A DNA stretch of 64,000 bases from Favolaschia claudopus (Eukaryota > Basidiomycota > Agaricomycetes > Agaricales > Mycenaceae): contig JAWWNJ010000050.1 in NCBI GenBank assembly GCA_037176885.1, positions 1,426,001 to 1,490,000 of the forward strand, read 5' to 3'. Positions 23,370 to 34,847 of this stretch are shown piece after piece. The position numbers and the translations under genes are program-made. The notes under the pieces are model-generated. The model worked only from the letters and a program-made list of their open reading frames with translations. It was not told where the DNA came from and did no database searches. Position 1 is the stretch's first letter. Every line of letters starts with the position of its first letter.

Positions 23370-24736
23370 TAGTGTTGCCGGGGTTCGGTTAGGTTCGGTT
23401 TTTCACCAAAAAATCCGAACCCCGAACCGCACCTGAACCCCCCTTCGCCTCCCCCAGTCTGACATTACGGCACGCTTTCCCACCACGTGTCAGGCCTTAC
23501 GTTTGTCAGTCTGACCGCGTCTTAGACGCGGTTTTCAAGTTTAAATGGTGTGTCGCATCGACTCAAGGCACTTGAAAAGCATGTTCCTATTGTGGAGCAA
23601 CAATTTGGTCCACACCTTCACACTGAAAGACATTTCTATCCAAAAAAGGAAATTTTCGGTACTTTCATCGAATGTTTTGGCATTCGAGGAGACTGAGTTA
23701 TTCCAAATGAAGCCCTGGGGTATTCCTTGAGATAAGGATGATATATTGGAATGGTTATAATGAATGCTCACTTTGCTTCTCAAGAAGAGCAATAGTGTCT
23801 GTCGTAGTTTTGATGATGCGCTGATCTGTAGGATTATTCAGAAGAAGAAAAGGTGTCAAACACCTCCTATTGAGGTCAGGAAACAACGGACTCGCCGGGG
23901 AAAAGTACGGTGTACCAAAAAGAAAAATTAAACAGTTCAGGGTGTGAGAAAAATAAAAGTGTCAATGTACCGTCGGGTTCGAACCCGTGGCTTGGGCACA
24001 CCACCCAAATTGAGGGGAAGATACCACATACCGCTCGACGAGAGTGACCACAGCAAAGGAACGAATTGGCAGCATACGTCCACTGCTAGGTCTCCCGCCC
24101 ATTACTACATTTGGTAAGTATTTCCCTATTTGGCAATGTCAGACTGGGGGAGGCGTGGGCGAGTCCCGCACCTGGGGTTCGGTTCAGCCAATTCTCCGAA
24201 CCCCGAACCTAACCTGAGGTTCGGTTCGTTGAGGTTCAGAACAGGCTCGAACCTTTTCGAACCTGAAGCTGTTTCCCACGGTTCAAATGGATGATTTTTG
24301 TGTTCGAATGTCCATCGGTGGGATGTTTTCTTGCTAATTCAATGTTCTAACTGACTGCATTGTTGAATACACCCATGAAACCCTTCAACACCGCAACATA
24401 TCACTCTGCCAGTGGGTACGGACCAGATGAGAACCTGAAGTGATTTTGAATCATATTGACCATTGTTCAGGTGTTTGGAGAGCTTCACAACTGACAAAGG
24501 AACTATGCAACAAGAATTTGACCACAAGTTGTTCAGAATTTGTCTCATTTCCATTCAAAATTCTCCATTTTTGAGTACGGGTTCGCACCGGTGCGAACCT
24601 CTTCCAAGGTCCCCGAACCCCGAACCGCACCTGGGGTTCGGTTCGGTGCAGCCAGCCATTCCGAACCTGAATTTAGGTGCGGTTCGGGTTCGGTTCAGGT
24701 TCGGAATCGGTTCCGAACCTAACCGCGGCAACACTA
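23370..24736. mobile_element. hAT-type non-autonomous element
   Basis: The ends TAGTGTTGCCGGGGTTCGG and TAGTGTTGCCGCGGTTAGG face inward. An exact 8-bp target duplication TATACACC is at 23362-23369 and 24737-24744. Eight-base duplications with TAGTG/CAGTG ends are typical of hAT. Both arms are packed with GGTTCGG/CCGAACC motifs, also present near 24175-24265 and 24600-24720. It is 1367 bp with no transposase. Confidence 0.8.
23966..24045 (-). other. tRNA-like sequence with B box
   Basis: On the minus strand the segment ends with a perfect T-arm-like GGGTTCGAACCC and has a D-arm-like GTCGAGCGGTATGTGG about 50 bases upstream. The acceptor arms do not pair, so it is not a good tRNA gene. It may be a tRNA pseudogene or the head of a SINE-type sequence inside the hAT element. 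Confidence 0.3.
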
Positions 24737-25117
24737 TATACACCGCACGGCAGAGAATTGTTACGCGCGCCTGAGAAGGAACAAAACCAGAGAACAAAAC
24801 TGTGATCACGGTGGAAGTAGAGAAGAGACACGACAACAATAAGTTATCCAACCGGAATCCGCGCTACAAATGCATATAGATTGAAAGACGGCGATGACGA
24901 TGACGAGCAAGGTGGATGTCGGCCAAAATGAAGTCAGGATTTCGGCGATAAAAGATAGTCGTTTTGAAGCCCGGATTACGGCGAGTCCTCCGATACCAAA
25001 ATCATGCTATTTGTCGTCGAAACGAGAGAGATACGAAGGAGAGAAGAAGACGTGTTTTTTGTGCTTTCTTCTCATGTGATACGACGTGGTGTCATTACAT
25101 CTGCAAACTGCTGTAAA

Positions 25118-25945
25118 CCGTTCTTGTAACTTGATTGATATTGAATGTGAGAAGACTTGGGTGCTGTGAATCGGTTCAATTCTCACAGACATTGCAGGGC
25201 TATGACTCCGAACTGAATGGTTCTTTTGTTTCGATTTGCGAGTCAAGGTCGGGCTACCGATCGGTGTGAGTTGTGCTTGAGTTCAATTCTCACCATGATT
25301 TTGGCTTGACTATACCTTTTTTGTTTCGACTCACAGTGAACGGAAAATCAAAGTGGGGCCTTAGAACGGTGAGAACTTTCGGAGTCATGAACGATTGAGC
25401 AACACAATCTCAGGAAGCACGTTGAGTCAAGTTGAACTGCAGGCGGATCAGATTCTCACGGTTCAACTTCTAGTGCGACGAATCGGGAAACACCGAACAA
25501 ATTCTTGAGCTTGGGAGTCAAAGTGGAAGGCTGAGTCAATTTCCGATGCAACAATAAAGCTATTGTATTTCGGAATCAAGGTGAGAAATTTTTAGAGTCA
25601 TTTGCAGCTTTGTGCGGATCACATTCCCGCGCTTACCTATCAATCGTGAGAATGTGCCAGGAGTCACGGCGGATCAGAATCCCACGGTTCGATTCTCTTT
25701 TTGTTGCAATTTCAGAACACCGATTTATCTTGGGATGAATCTCTCACAGCCAACGATTGTTTTGTGTCAGTATCCGATCGCTATTCAATGGCACTTGACT
25801 CGCAATTTTTCAGTCTGACGTATTTAAACTGCCATGAATCGTAAAAGCCGTTCAGTTCCAACACCATATCCGCCGCAGTTTTTCAACTGCTCTCTTCCTC
25901 TTCTCGCTTTTCAAACACTTTCTTCTTCTGCTCCATCTTTGAAGA
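25118..25945 (+). promoter_or_regulatory. upstream region of alpha-kinase gene 1 with recurring motifs
   Basis: No gene. GGTTC-type and TTCTCAC-type motifs recur (about 25166, 25270, 25447, 25676), often near GAGTCA. They sit upstream of the ATG at 25946 and could be binding sites or decayed repeats; this is inference only. Confidence 0.3.
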
Positions 25946-28421
25946 ATGGCGGACTCCAAGCCTGCACAATGCACCGGTCAAGATGCTTGTTTGATTTGTT
26001 TCGATCACAAAAACAGTCCCGGTCTCTGTCACAAATGCTCTATGCTCAGCAACGCTCCCCAGCAAGAACATGCAAGAATTGCTGTGTGTGTGTCTGCTCT
26101 AAGCTGAATCCATACTGACTGCGGCGTCAGGAGACCCCACAATGTCGTGGTTGTGGTATTTGTTCAACTCGACTCGCGACAGAATATTGTGGCAATTGTG
26201 AACGTAAAAATGGCCGAATTAGTTCGTGTTCCAGGAACGAATCTGCATGCTTCTGACTTACTTTTTTCTCCAGGAAATCCGATTCAAAATCCAACAGTCA
26301 TTGCTCCTGTTCCTGCTCCAACTCCTCCGCTAGATTCAGTTCAAAGTAAGCCAACAATCTCCCTTTACCTCTGACAATCTTGAACTGAGCTGGGGAAATG
26401 TTGTAGTTCGCAACCGTGGCCAATTCCATCGTGCCAATTGGAGGGAGGCAGCCAACATCAACCTCTCGAACATCAGACCTCAGCAATCTACTGTTGCTGT
26501 TACCGGGACGACCATGGCTGTCCTGCGCAATAATAACCTTGCAACAACGGAGTGCTACGCCTTGATCATTGAACCGTTTGTAAATTCAAAATCTTGCGAC
26601 TACCTGCCGACATTCGATGTTACGCGTGAATCTTCGGCCAAGGTGTTCGGTTCGTTGCTCAAATATAAACTCAATTGGCCTACATTCACTACTATCTTGT
26701 AGAGCTTTTGGAAGCGGTAATGGCGTGTTTCAATTCGAGTTGGGAGCAAGACTCGGAGGCAGGACTCGATCGGTACGCGTTTTTTTTTGTCTGGTTGTTT
26801 CTTTCAATTCTGACCATATACATTAGTCGTGACATGCGTGTCTCCCGAATGAGCAATGTTCACATTCACATTCCACCGCATGCGACTCTTCGTGATGTGG
26901 CACAGATAATTTTGAAGGATTGTGGTCAGACTCTCGACAGAACTATGCCTGCAAAGTTTCGCAACCGCAAGTTCCCCACTGTATACCTCGAAGGACATCT
27001 CGATTTGGACAAGGTATAAGCATTGTTAATTCTTACCGTTTGAAAACCCTTACTCAATGTACGTTTTGAAGTTTCACAATAGAACCGGAGCTCAGCCTCC
27101 GAAGAACGTCATTGCTTCCAAGTCCAAACGAGTTTGGCACGCAAATACCAGCGTCTCGGAGGGCTCAGTTCTCAAGAGGAGCCGACTTCGTGAGTATTCA
27201 TTGTCGTATGCGACATAACTTGAGATAATTGAAATGTTCATCTCAGTCTCGGGTGGTTCCCGCCAATTGAAGTCCTCCTTCGTTCTCGCTGCTTCATCTG
27301 TGTCACCAGTCGCCAAACCAAGTACAAAGGTCACTCTTTTCTTCGCCGAAATTACTTCAGATCGCGATCAGGGACTGCAACACATTGAATGGATCGCCGA
27401 AAATTCAACCCCACATACCGTTGTCATTGAAGACAGTTCATTCAACAAAGGAAGGTCAAAGCTTGCATTCAAGGCAAATCTTTCTCTTTATATCTTGTCT
27501 TATTTACCTAAATTCATGGGGTAGACTATCGTCAACGGGGAAAACTATGTCTCCAAGCGATGCTACACTATTGGCGACAACCTTCCGATGTCCATTCTTG
27601 CTAACCGTGACCAGCTCGTGAAAGAGGCCATCACCCTTGGTCGCGCCGAGTTCTTCCTTGACAATTTCAACAAGGAATGTGAAAACGACGGCGTTGAGAT
27701 ATCAGGTCAGTTTCCCGTTCCGAATTTAGTACTACTTACAATTGAACTGTCTAGAATTTAAAGTTACCGACTTTATTCTCGCCCGAGAGGGCACTGCCTG
27801 CGTCAACGACCGTTTCGAACCTTCTCCAGCTTCCGGTGTCGATTCATCTCACTACCTCACTCTTTCCGACGCGGAGAAAGACGAAATTACTTCCGGTACT
27901 GCAGTTATCTCCTCGATTACTTGGCTTCTCGAGCGAGAGAGAGGTGATGTTGAACTTCGAAAATATTCTGGAACCTTGGACCATCCGCGCTATTCTGACA
28001 AGCAAGGCGCAACTATCAACGCTTTTCAGCATTTCACCTATCTCTATTCAAATGAGACTCTTGTTCTGGCCGATATTCAAGGCAAGTCTAATATTTTCAC
28101 GCCGCTGTATCTGCACAGATGTACTGATCCACCTACCAATTCCAGCCTCAGAAAGTCACGATCCAAAGAGTCAAGCGGCTATTTTGTTCGATCTCATGTC
28201 TCATACAGCTACTGGGTACGCTCCTTTGACTTGATTCTCTTGCCAATTCTGATAATTAATTCAGAGGCAGTGGTGCCGGAGACCACGGCGAGAAAGGGAT
28301 CCAAACATTTCTGGATCAGCATGAATGCGTTCAGAAATGTGCACTACTTTCCCTTAAACCCCTTCGAGAACCTGAAGCGCTGGATGCCGATGAGGAAGAC
28401 AATGGCTCCAATTCCGAGTAG
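25946..28421 (+). CDS. alpha-type protein kinase 1
   Basis: Predicted Ser/Thr kinase of the atypical alpha-kinase (eEF2K/MHCK-like) family. The model has 12 exons: 25946-26083, 26131-26221, 26274-26345, 26407-26649, 26703-26772, 26827-27013, 27072-27189, 27247-27473, 27525-27705, 27755-28081, 28146-28215, 28265-28421. They total 1881 bp, or 626 residues plus stop, with no frame break. The N-terminus has cysteine clusters (CLICFDHKNSPGLCHKC; CRGCGICSTRLATEYCGNC) that may bind zinc. The C-terminal kinase region shows FILAREG, FQHFTYLYSNETLVLADIQ, AAILFDLMSHTATGG, GAGDHGEKGIQTFLDQHEC and a following CVQKC, the Gly-rich and zinc-binding end typical of the family. An acidic tail ends in DEEDNGSNSE. 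Introns 27474-27524 and 28082-28145 only keep frame with GC donors. Substrate unknown. A second copy follows in tandem. Confidence 0.8.
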
Positions 28422-28804
28422 TATTTAGCCTGAATTTGTGGCATTCAACTGCTTCCTATAAATAAAACTACTGTATTCAACTGCAAATTAGAGTCTTTGG
28501 TGGTTAGCATAGACCTGCGGCATGCAACGGCCTTGAGTTGGGTCGTATTTCTGTATTCACATCATATTCAACTCAATGTTCAAATTCTCCTCTAACCTCG
28601 CTGTTTTTGCCTGAAAGTCGGAGAGACGACTTGAATGGCCTTTATATCTATGTAGGTCCACACAGAAAAAATCAGACTGCCTTCGTTGTCGTCAAACACG
28701 AAGAGAAAGGCAAATCAAAGAAGTCATGTGATCGCGTTGCCCCGCTGATTTCCCATCAAAGCTCGTTATTTCACATCCCTTGGTGTTCTAACGGCTTTTG
28801 AGGT
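28422..28804. other. intergenic region between the kinase genes
   Basis: No gene called. A short open frame at 28538-28801 has no motif. A/T-rich sequence after 28421 may hold the polyadenylation region of kinase gene 1. Confidence 0.35.
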
Positions 28805-28986
28805 GGAAGATATTATTTATTCATACAATACATATGTACCTACACCACAAACCTCGGCCAAATGATGACCATGGCAAATTGGCGCTTGGTTTTGTGTACG
28901 AGGTGAGCTGGTACAGCCACTCGGCCGAGTACCCGAAGGTCCGATGACACAAATCGAAAATCAAAATCAACCGCGGCCTTCCCGCC
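28805..28986 (-). repeat. repeat R1, copy 2
   Basis: Reverse-complement match to 18286-18445. It ends at TACGGTTGGCGGG (28970-28986 read on minus), immediately before a splice-acceptor-like ACGCAG of kinase gene 2, and supplies the only in-frame ATG upstream (28944). Confidence 0.6.
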
Positions 28987-30203
28987 AACCGTACGCAGTG
29001 AAACTCACCACCATTTCGGTCGAAGCCAGTGTCGTAAAACAACGCACTCTGTCTGAGCTACTATTTGATTCGGCCAACTTCGAGTCTTTTCTGGAATCGC
29101 CGCCCATGAACATTGTTTTGTTTCTCAATCTTACTCCCGGAGCCCAAAAGCGCGGCGGTTTCAAGCTAGCAAGTTTCGGCAGGGCCTCGAAGCCCTTGTT
29201 TGCAAGAGACTTGAGGACAGACATATGCGCCAAGCGGACGTTCTATACAGAGCAGGATGAAGGGGGCATTGTTCATGTATGTCATTCCTCCTCATGACCG
29301 CGGTATCTATGAATTTCACGTCCCGGTGTCTGTAGCATATTCCGAACCCCTCATCCTGGCAAGCTGTGGATCTCGCAGTTGAGGTCCGGTGCCTTGCATG
29401 GTCTGCTGCGTTGTTGGAAGATGTGTATGAGGGGGTTGACAAGTAAGTTTTCGAACAGCTTCTTTGTATATTCTACTGATCAGTCTCGGAATCAGCTTTA
29501 TTGCGACTCGGAATGCAGCGGACACACAACTTCCGGTAGAGATACCCCGCATGCACTTTGTCCAAGCGGTGTTTGCAACGGAGGGGAAGACAGGAGAACC
29601 GGGGAGGCCGAGGTCTGTCTTTCTGGTCGAAGAATTGATCGACGAGCGGGTGCAGGGCCAATTTCGGAAATATATCAACAATCGAACTCCCGTGCCAACC
29701 AACTTCATCCCCCGTACAGAGAATCATAATCGTGCACTCTTTCTCGCCTTCACTCAACACTGGCAATTCAAACGCACTCACGGTTTGGCTTTCGTCTCAG
29801 ATTATCAGGGTAAGAAGGACTTCAATACCACCTTCCGGCACCCAGGCATATATTGCAGGCGGAAACACGCTTCTCACTGATCCCCAAGTCATGTCTGATG
29901 AGTATGTCTTCAAACCTTTCTCTTCACCGTTGCTCATCCTCGAATTGAAGATCACTCGGCGATATTTTTGGGTCTGGTAATATACCGTCCGGGTGTAGCA
30001 GCTTCAAAACCACCCATAGTTGCAACATTTTCTGTGAATATTTCAAGATTTATGGGAACTTCGATCCCATGGATGAGGACCTCCCAATCGCGATGTCCAT
30101 TAGCCGATCTGCTTTGCCTGTACCCTCCACAAAGGGCAAGCGTAAGGCGGAGGAAGAACCAGAGGATAGCCGGTCTGGGAGCCGGCGTAGGGCTGAGACT
30201 TGA
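28944..30203 (+). CDS. alpha-type protein kinase 2, 5' end replaced by repeat
   Basis: Second atypical alpha-kinase. Exons 28944-29276, 29336-29442, 29484-29809, 29859-29901 and 29951-30203 join in frame (1062 bp, 353 residues plus stop), all with GT-AG introns. Blocks: RTLSELLFDSANFESFL, GGFKLASFGRASKPLF (Gly-rich start of the domain), CAKRTFYTEQDEGG (ATP-binding lysine region), VFLVEELID, GQFRKYINN, FLAFTQHWQF, LAFVSDYQGGNTLLTDPQV, IFGSGNIPSGCSSF and HSCNIFCEYF (zinc-binding end). The tail is Lys/Arg-rich (STKGKRKAEEEPED), a possible nuclear signal. The first about 15 codons come from repeat R1; the original N-terminal exons appear lost. The start at 28944 is therefore a guess. If the repeat is not transcribed through, this is a 5'-truncated pseudogene with an otherwise intact kinase domain. 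Confidence 0.75.
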
Positions 30204-32291
30204 AGGCAAGTGCATTAACCTCTAACGCCTTGCATCTACTTAGCTCAGTCCAGCAGCCCAGTCGGGGTACATTCATTTTCCACCTGCACATACCTCATAC
30301 GACTACTCATCTTTTTCTCGTTACAAACACACCGTACTTAACGACTCGCAATCCACGACCCTCATGACTCTTAGACTTTAGAATCAGACGCATGCGCAAA
30401 TTAGATACAATTAATATCTTCATCTACGAACCCAGATTTGAATTACCTTTCATCCCCTCATTGTCTTCACTACAAACGACTATGATTCAATCGGAACCCT
30501 CTGAATTGGTATGACGGTGTTTTCGAACTGATTGTTTCAATTAACCTCGTAATCATTCTGCCTTCATGCTATACAAGGAAAGTCGCAGCATCTACAATTA
30601 CAGCCGCATGCAAAGCCGTCAATGAGACGGAGAGTGACTAGCCTTTATTGACGCGAAGACGGTGGAGGTGAAGGGAAATGGGAGATGCGTGAATCCGGTG
30701 TGGATCGAGGAAAGCCACGTCAATTTCGAGCTTACGCTGGTGTGTAAATTTCCCTCCTTGCCCTTGTCAATGGTGTCAGACGGCTTGAGTTCAATGATCT
30801 TGTGTATATGATGGTTCAGTTCGGGCTCGTAGAAGCTTGAGTAGCTGTAATATAGGTTTGGTCAAGAAGAGGATATATACATGAATGAGAGACGCACTCG
30901 CAATGTCGCACAAGTACCAGGTTGACGAAAAGGGGCAAATTGTATCGAAGGAAGCTGGTATCGTACGCAGAATGCCAGTAGTTAGTCTTGATCCGTGTCG
31001 AAGTCACCTTAGCGAGTTCGTCGCCTATGTCAAGGAGGTAGTCGTCGAGTTCGACCTGGCTAGTTGCCAAGGTCGGAGAGGTCCTCATCGTTGAACGGGT
31101 CTTGATTCAGATTCGGGTGCAACATTCGGTCGTTGTTGAGAGCGGTCAGATCGTCGTCATGGTTGGGAAAGTAGTTGTCGAGGTCGAGGAGGTAGTTGAC
31201 GAGGTGAGAAGTCGATTTGGGACAACAGTTGCCGATAGAGGTCCCCCATTCGTGTAACACTTCCGGGGGCACAACGGAAACTCCTTCCTTGAGGTTCAGT
31301 GTAACACCTCGCTACACGTTCCTCGCTGATCCTCGCATCCCTTCGTCTCCCTTTGTCTAGGCCTCGGCTAGCTTCGGGCCGGTGGGCTAGCCGAAGGCTC
31401 GCTGAATCCCGCCGAGGGGGCTGGTGAGACGGCCTCTGAATGCATAGTCTCGTGACCAGACTCTTATGCCATCCCAAAGGGAACCCTGTCATAAGAGTCT
31501 GGAACAATCAGCGGCCACATAACCGTACCATGGCCTTATCAAAATTGATGGTGTTTTCCCACAGTATGTGGACTTTACTTCCCCTCGTTTTGCTCACTTC
31601 TTCCTTTTCATGACCTGCAATTTGTGCATATTCGAGGATATTCAGCTGCTCAAAGTCTATTAAGCCTTCCAAACGAATTTTTTCCTTCACCATGGTCTTA
31701 GCTGCAAGATATTCAGCCTGTGCGTAATTCTGCTGACAGCACTTCCCAAAACGCGTTATTACCAAGAAAGGAAATATCTTGATTTTGCATCCGAGTTTGG
31801 GACCAATACAACTTTGATGGGGGCTAAGTTACGGGCACCACAAGTAACTGAGACTGGGGCCGAAGCGTCCGAAGCCGGATATATTCCCCACGCCGGGGAC
31901 CTTTCCACTAACACGCTTTCCAATTCTTTCCCTGAAGCTTGAAGGCGGGCCCTCCAAGCCGTTGACTTAATGCCAATAATGTTCAATGCAAAAGAGTCTT
32001 TTGACGACGGTGGGCTAGTAGTTGTTCTGCTACTATTTCTCCGCCATGACGAACATTTTGGGAAACGAACAAAGCGCCAACCATCGCTTTGGACGTGTTA
32101 TGTCGGTTGCTCACCGCTGCAAGGTCAGGGTGTTCTTTTGGAAGTGCAAACGAGTCCAAGACAGTGGTACTGTTGCATCATGACTGACGTCGTCGATTGA
32201 GTGACTTTATTTAACAGTGGCGGCAGATTTTGTCGTTTGAGTGCGTAAAAAGTCGAAGACTTAACAGTCCTTGAATAAATGATACAGTTGC
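30204..32291. other. no firm gene; GA-rich repeats
   Basis: Around 31030-31200 units like GAGGTAGTTGTCGAGG recur, giving acidic minus-strand frames with no family match. Minus frames 31508-31765 and 31759-31986 are open but unrecognised and may be element relics. A G/C-rich palindrome-like stretch GGCTAGC...GGCTAGCC is near 31365-31395. Confidence 0.3.
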
Positions 32292-34619
32292 TGTCAGGGG
32301 AACCCCCCGCTTCCCCGACCCGCTCCGCTATTCCTTGCATCACTCCAGCCTTCTTGGGAACGCTACTCCCTCCAGACTTCCCCCTTTGTCACACCTTCCT
32401 CCTTCCGACCCCCCGTTCCCCTCCTCGACAGACTCCTGTCGACCCTGCGCTCCTACAGCTAGTGCTCAGCGCAACCCGGTTCCCTATGTCGCAAATTTAT
32501 TTATTTTGTTGTCGGGCCCGATCGTGCCCGATCGGTTGTTATCGGGAGCTTTCGGGCCATCGGCCTGACACCTACCCTATAGGGAGGACTCGGGCGCAAT
32601 CAGGCACGATTGCGCCCGATAGCCCTATAACAACCTATCGGGCATGGTCTCAGGAGCCCACAAAATAATGAAAATGTAAAAGAATTATTTACTTCATTTG
32701 TTACCTGCTGTTGTAATGGCACTGTTGTACTGTTTCAATTTTGTAATGGATGTAATGTAAGTAATGGACTTGCGTTAATACTGTTCAATGCTCAATTTTA
32801 AATTCAATTTTAAAGGGCGAGTAAATTGTTGCTCCACAGCCAAGCATTGCCAAACAAATGACACTCGTCTTACGGTCGTCATGACCTCCTCGTCTCTCCA
32901 ACGTCTCCCTCACTTCCCTGGCACCCCCGCGTCCGTTCGCACGTTGCTCCTCTTCATGCGACTCTGAACCGGAAAATCCGGGTCCCTTTCCAATGAACTC
33001 GCCTGTCGCATCACCTTCAAAAAATTCGTGTCCGCGCAATGTCTGCGCGCCTCTAACCGCGTTGATCCCAACTCAGACCAAGGGGACCGTTACCAGGCGA
33101 AGTGCAGTCTCGGATGACTATAAGGAGGGCAAGGAAGAGGTTTTACTGGGCTCCTGGACTACATTTAGGTGTGTCGATACACTGCTCTTCCTATTTTTTG
33201 CTTGCTGATCCATTACACTTGCGCGCGCACGCCGTCCAATGTGCTGCCCACCCTGCAACCCACCCTAACAGAAACTGCGCCAGCATATGCATGGTGCATG
33301 AGTTGGGAGTGATCTCCCCGTTGATTGACTCGATGAGATTGAGCACCAAATGCATCGCAGCTACTTTGGAGAGGGAGGAAATGACCAAGGAGGTAGACGG
33401 AAATTACCACCAGCTTTTTGGCAACTGCCTTCGCCAAATCAAACCAGTGGAATCATCGTCGGCGCCGGCCCCTCGAAGCAACAAGGCACTGAAGAAATGA
33501 GTGTAGCAGTATCTTTGAAATATATTTGTTTTTCCTTCCTCGTCCTCCCAAATTTTGCCGAGTTCCTGCCCGTACCATCTCGATGTTATTGCAAGCTGGC
33601 GAGGATCAGTAGCGCTGAAGATTTTGCGACGGCAAAAATTTGCAAGGTATTTATAACATTGACTGGTTACTGCGGCAAAGCGTTGTCTTTCAAGGTGTTG
33701 TCTTCACGCTCGTTTACATTCTGATCCTCATTCTCGTCCCCACCACTGCCCTCGCCATTACATTCACTGCAATTACTCGAATGAATATAAAGCACCGCAG
33801 GCAACGTCCGGTTTTTGGACAGAAGGAGTCGGCTTTTTGGAAGCAGTGAAACACTGCAGTCAAAGCTAAGTTGCAGGTAGGGCATCCAAATGTCGATTAC
33901 AAGGTCACCAAATTACTTATGTTCGCGAAACACCCCATCGTACCCTATAGTGTCCTGATAGCGTCCTGATAGCATCCCGATCGGGCACTGTCGGGCGGTT
34001 ATCGGGCAATATAGGACGCCTATCGTATGCTTATTGCGCCCGATCGGGCTGTCGGGCCCGATAACAAAATAAATAAATTTGCGACATACTGGTCTTCCGG
34101 TCAGACTTCTAGCCCTCCGAGAGCTCTGGTACCCCCGAGCTCCGGCCCTCCGGACTCCGGCTCCGGTTTCCCACGCTCCCCGGACCACAGGGTATCTTCG
34201 GGCCTTCGTCGGTCTACGATCTCTGGACCAGTATTGTGATCCTCCCTCTTCTGGGCATATCCCTGGCTCCCTGCTACTGTTGGATCATCTGATCATTGAT
34301 ATCACATCATAGATGCTGTGCTACTACATAGTTCCCACGCACCGTGAGAAGTCACGCGTCACGCGCACTTTTACTGTGACGCCTGGGCATGGAGACTCCT
34401 TACTCTGTTCTCTAAGGATTCTCCCTCTGCCCAGGTGAGTAGACACTCTTCCTCTTGTTGTAGCTAGCCTTCTGTTCTCTAAGGATTCTCCCTCTGCCCA
34501 GGTGAGTAGACACTCTTCCTCTTGTTGTAGCTAGCCTTCTAAGGATTCTCCCTCTGCCCAGCGCTTGTCGGACTCTTGAGTACCTCGGGCCTCAGGCCCT
34601 GGCAGCTGTTGCCCTTACA
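32292..34619 (+). mobile_element. family-B LTR, copy 1, interrupted
   Basis: Starts TGTCAGGGGAACCCC and ends TTGCCCTTACA, with retroviral TG...CA ends. It aligns with 46641-47478. Copy 1 is interrupted by a 1600-bp element plus its duplicated TA, leaving about 726 bp, and lacks about 110 bp present in copy 2. The 3' half has tandem units containing AAGGATTCTCCCTCTGCCC (about 34410-34560). The same layout is seen in the Gypsy LTR, so the families are related. Confidence 0.7.
32487..34086. mobile_element. TGTCGC-ended 1600-bp element in an LTR
   Basis: The ends TGTCGCAAATTTATTT are identical for over 20 bases, followed by TCGGGCCCGA-rich subterminal sequence. TA flanks it at 32485-32486 and 34087-34088. 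The uninterrupted site CCCTACTGG is present in the second LTR copy near 46829, which fixes the limits. Internal frames at 33102-33500 (+) and 32785-33039 (-) match nothing I know. Non-autonomous or carrying an unrecognised gene. Confidence 0.75.
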
Positions 34620-34800
34620 GCAGAACAGAGTCACCAATAGCGGACCCTATTCCCTCCTCCTCTGTCCTCACAAGAGTAGCAGACCATCTTGGTGCATTCT
34701 TTGGGCATGGAGGTCGCTGAGTAGCCTCTGCCCCATGGCTTGGTGTAGGATTTGGGTTTTGGGACTGCAACACAAGTATGGTGTGTGTGTCTACCACTGA
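34620..34800 (+). mobile_element. family-B retroelement, start of internal region, copy 1
   Basis: Begins GCAGAACAGAGTCACC directly after the LTR, which is a likely primer-binding region. It matches 47479-47584 joined to 53511-53589, then diverges at 34801. The site TAGCC at 34722-34726 is uninterrupted here, whereas the other copy holds the Gypsy insertion there. Confidence 0.65.
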
Positions 34801-34847
34801 AACTTTGCGGAAGGGAAGCAAGTGAACACTGTGAACACAGGAAACGC

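Larger units (their letters stand above)
22762..25117. mobile_element. long-TIR element with about 240-bp arms
   Basis: The ends TTTACAGCAGTTTGCAG match as inverted repeats. Similarity between arms runs about 240 bp (to about 23000 and from about 24885), including GGATGTCGGCCAAA and GACGTGGTGTCATTACATC. No target duplication seen. It contains the hAT-type element 23370-24736. It starts about 40 bp upstream of the DDE gene ATG and ends about 830 bp before the first alpha-kinase gene. No transposase recognised. Confidence 0.6.

Noticed and set aside
26675..27019. plus frame starting MAYIHYYLVELLEAV as a gene start
   Set aside because: The ATG lies in an intron of alpha-kinase 1; the spliced model keeps frame from 25946.
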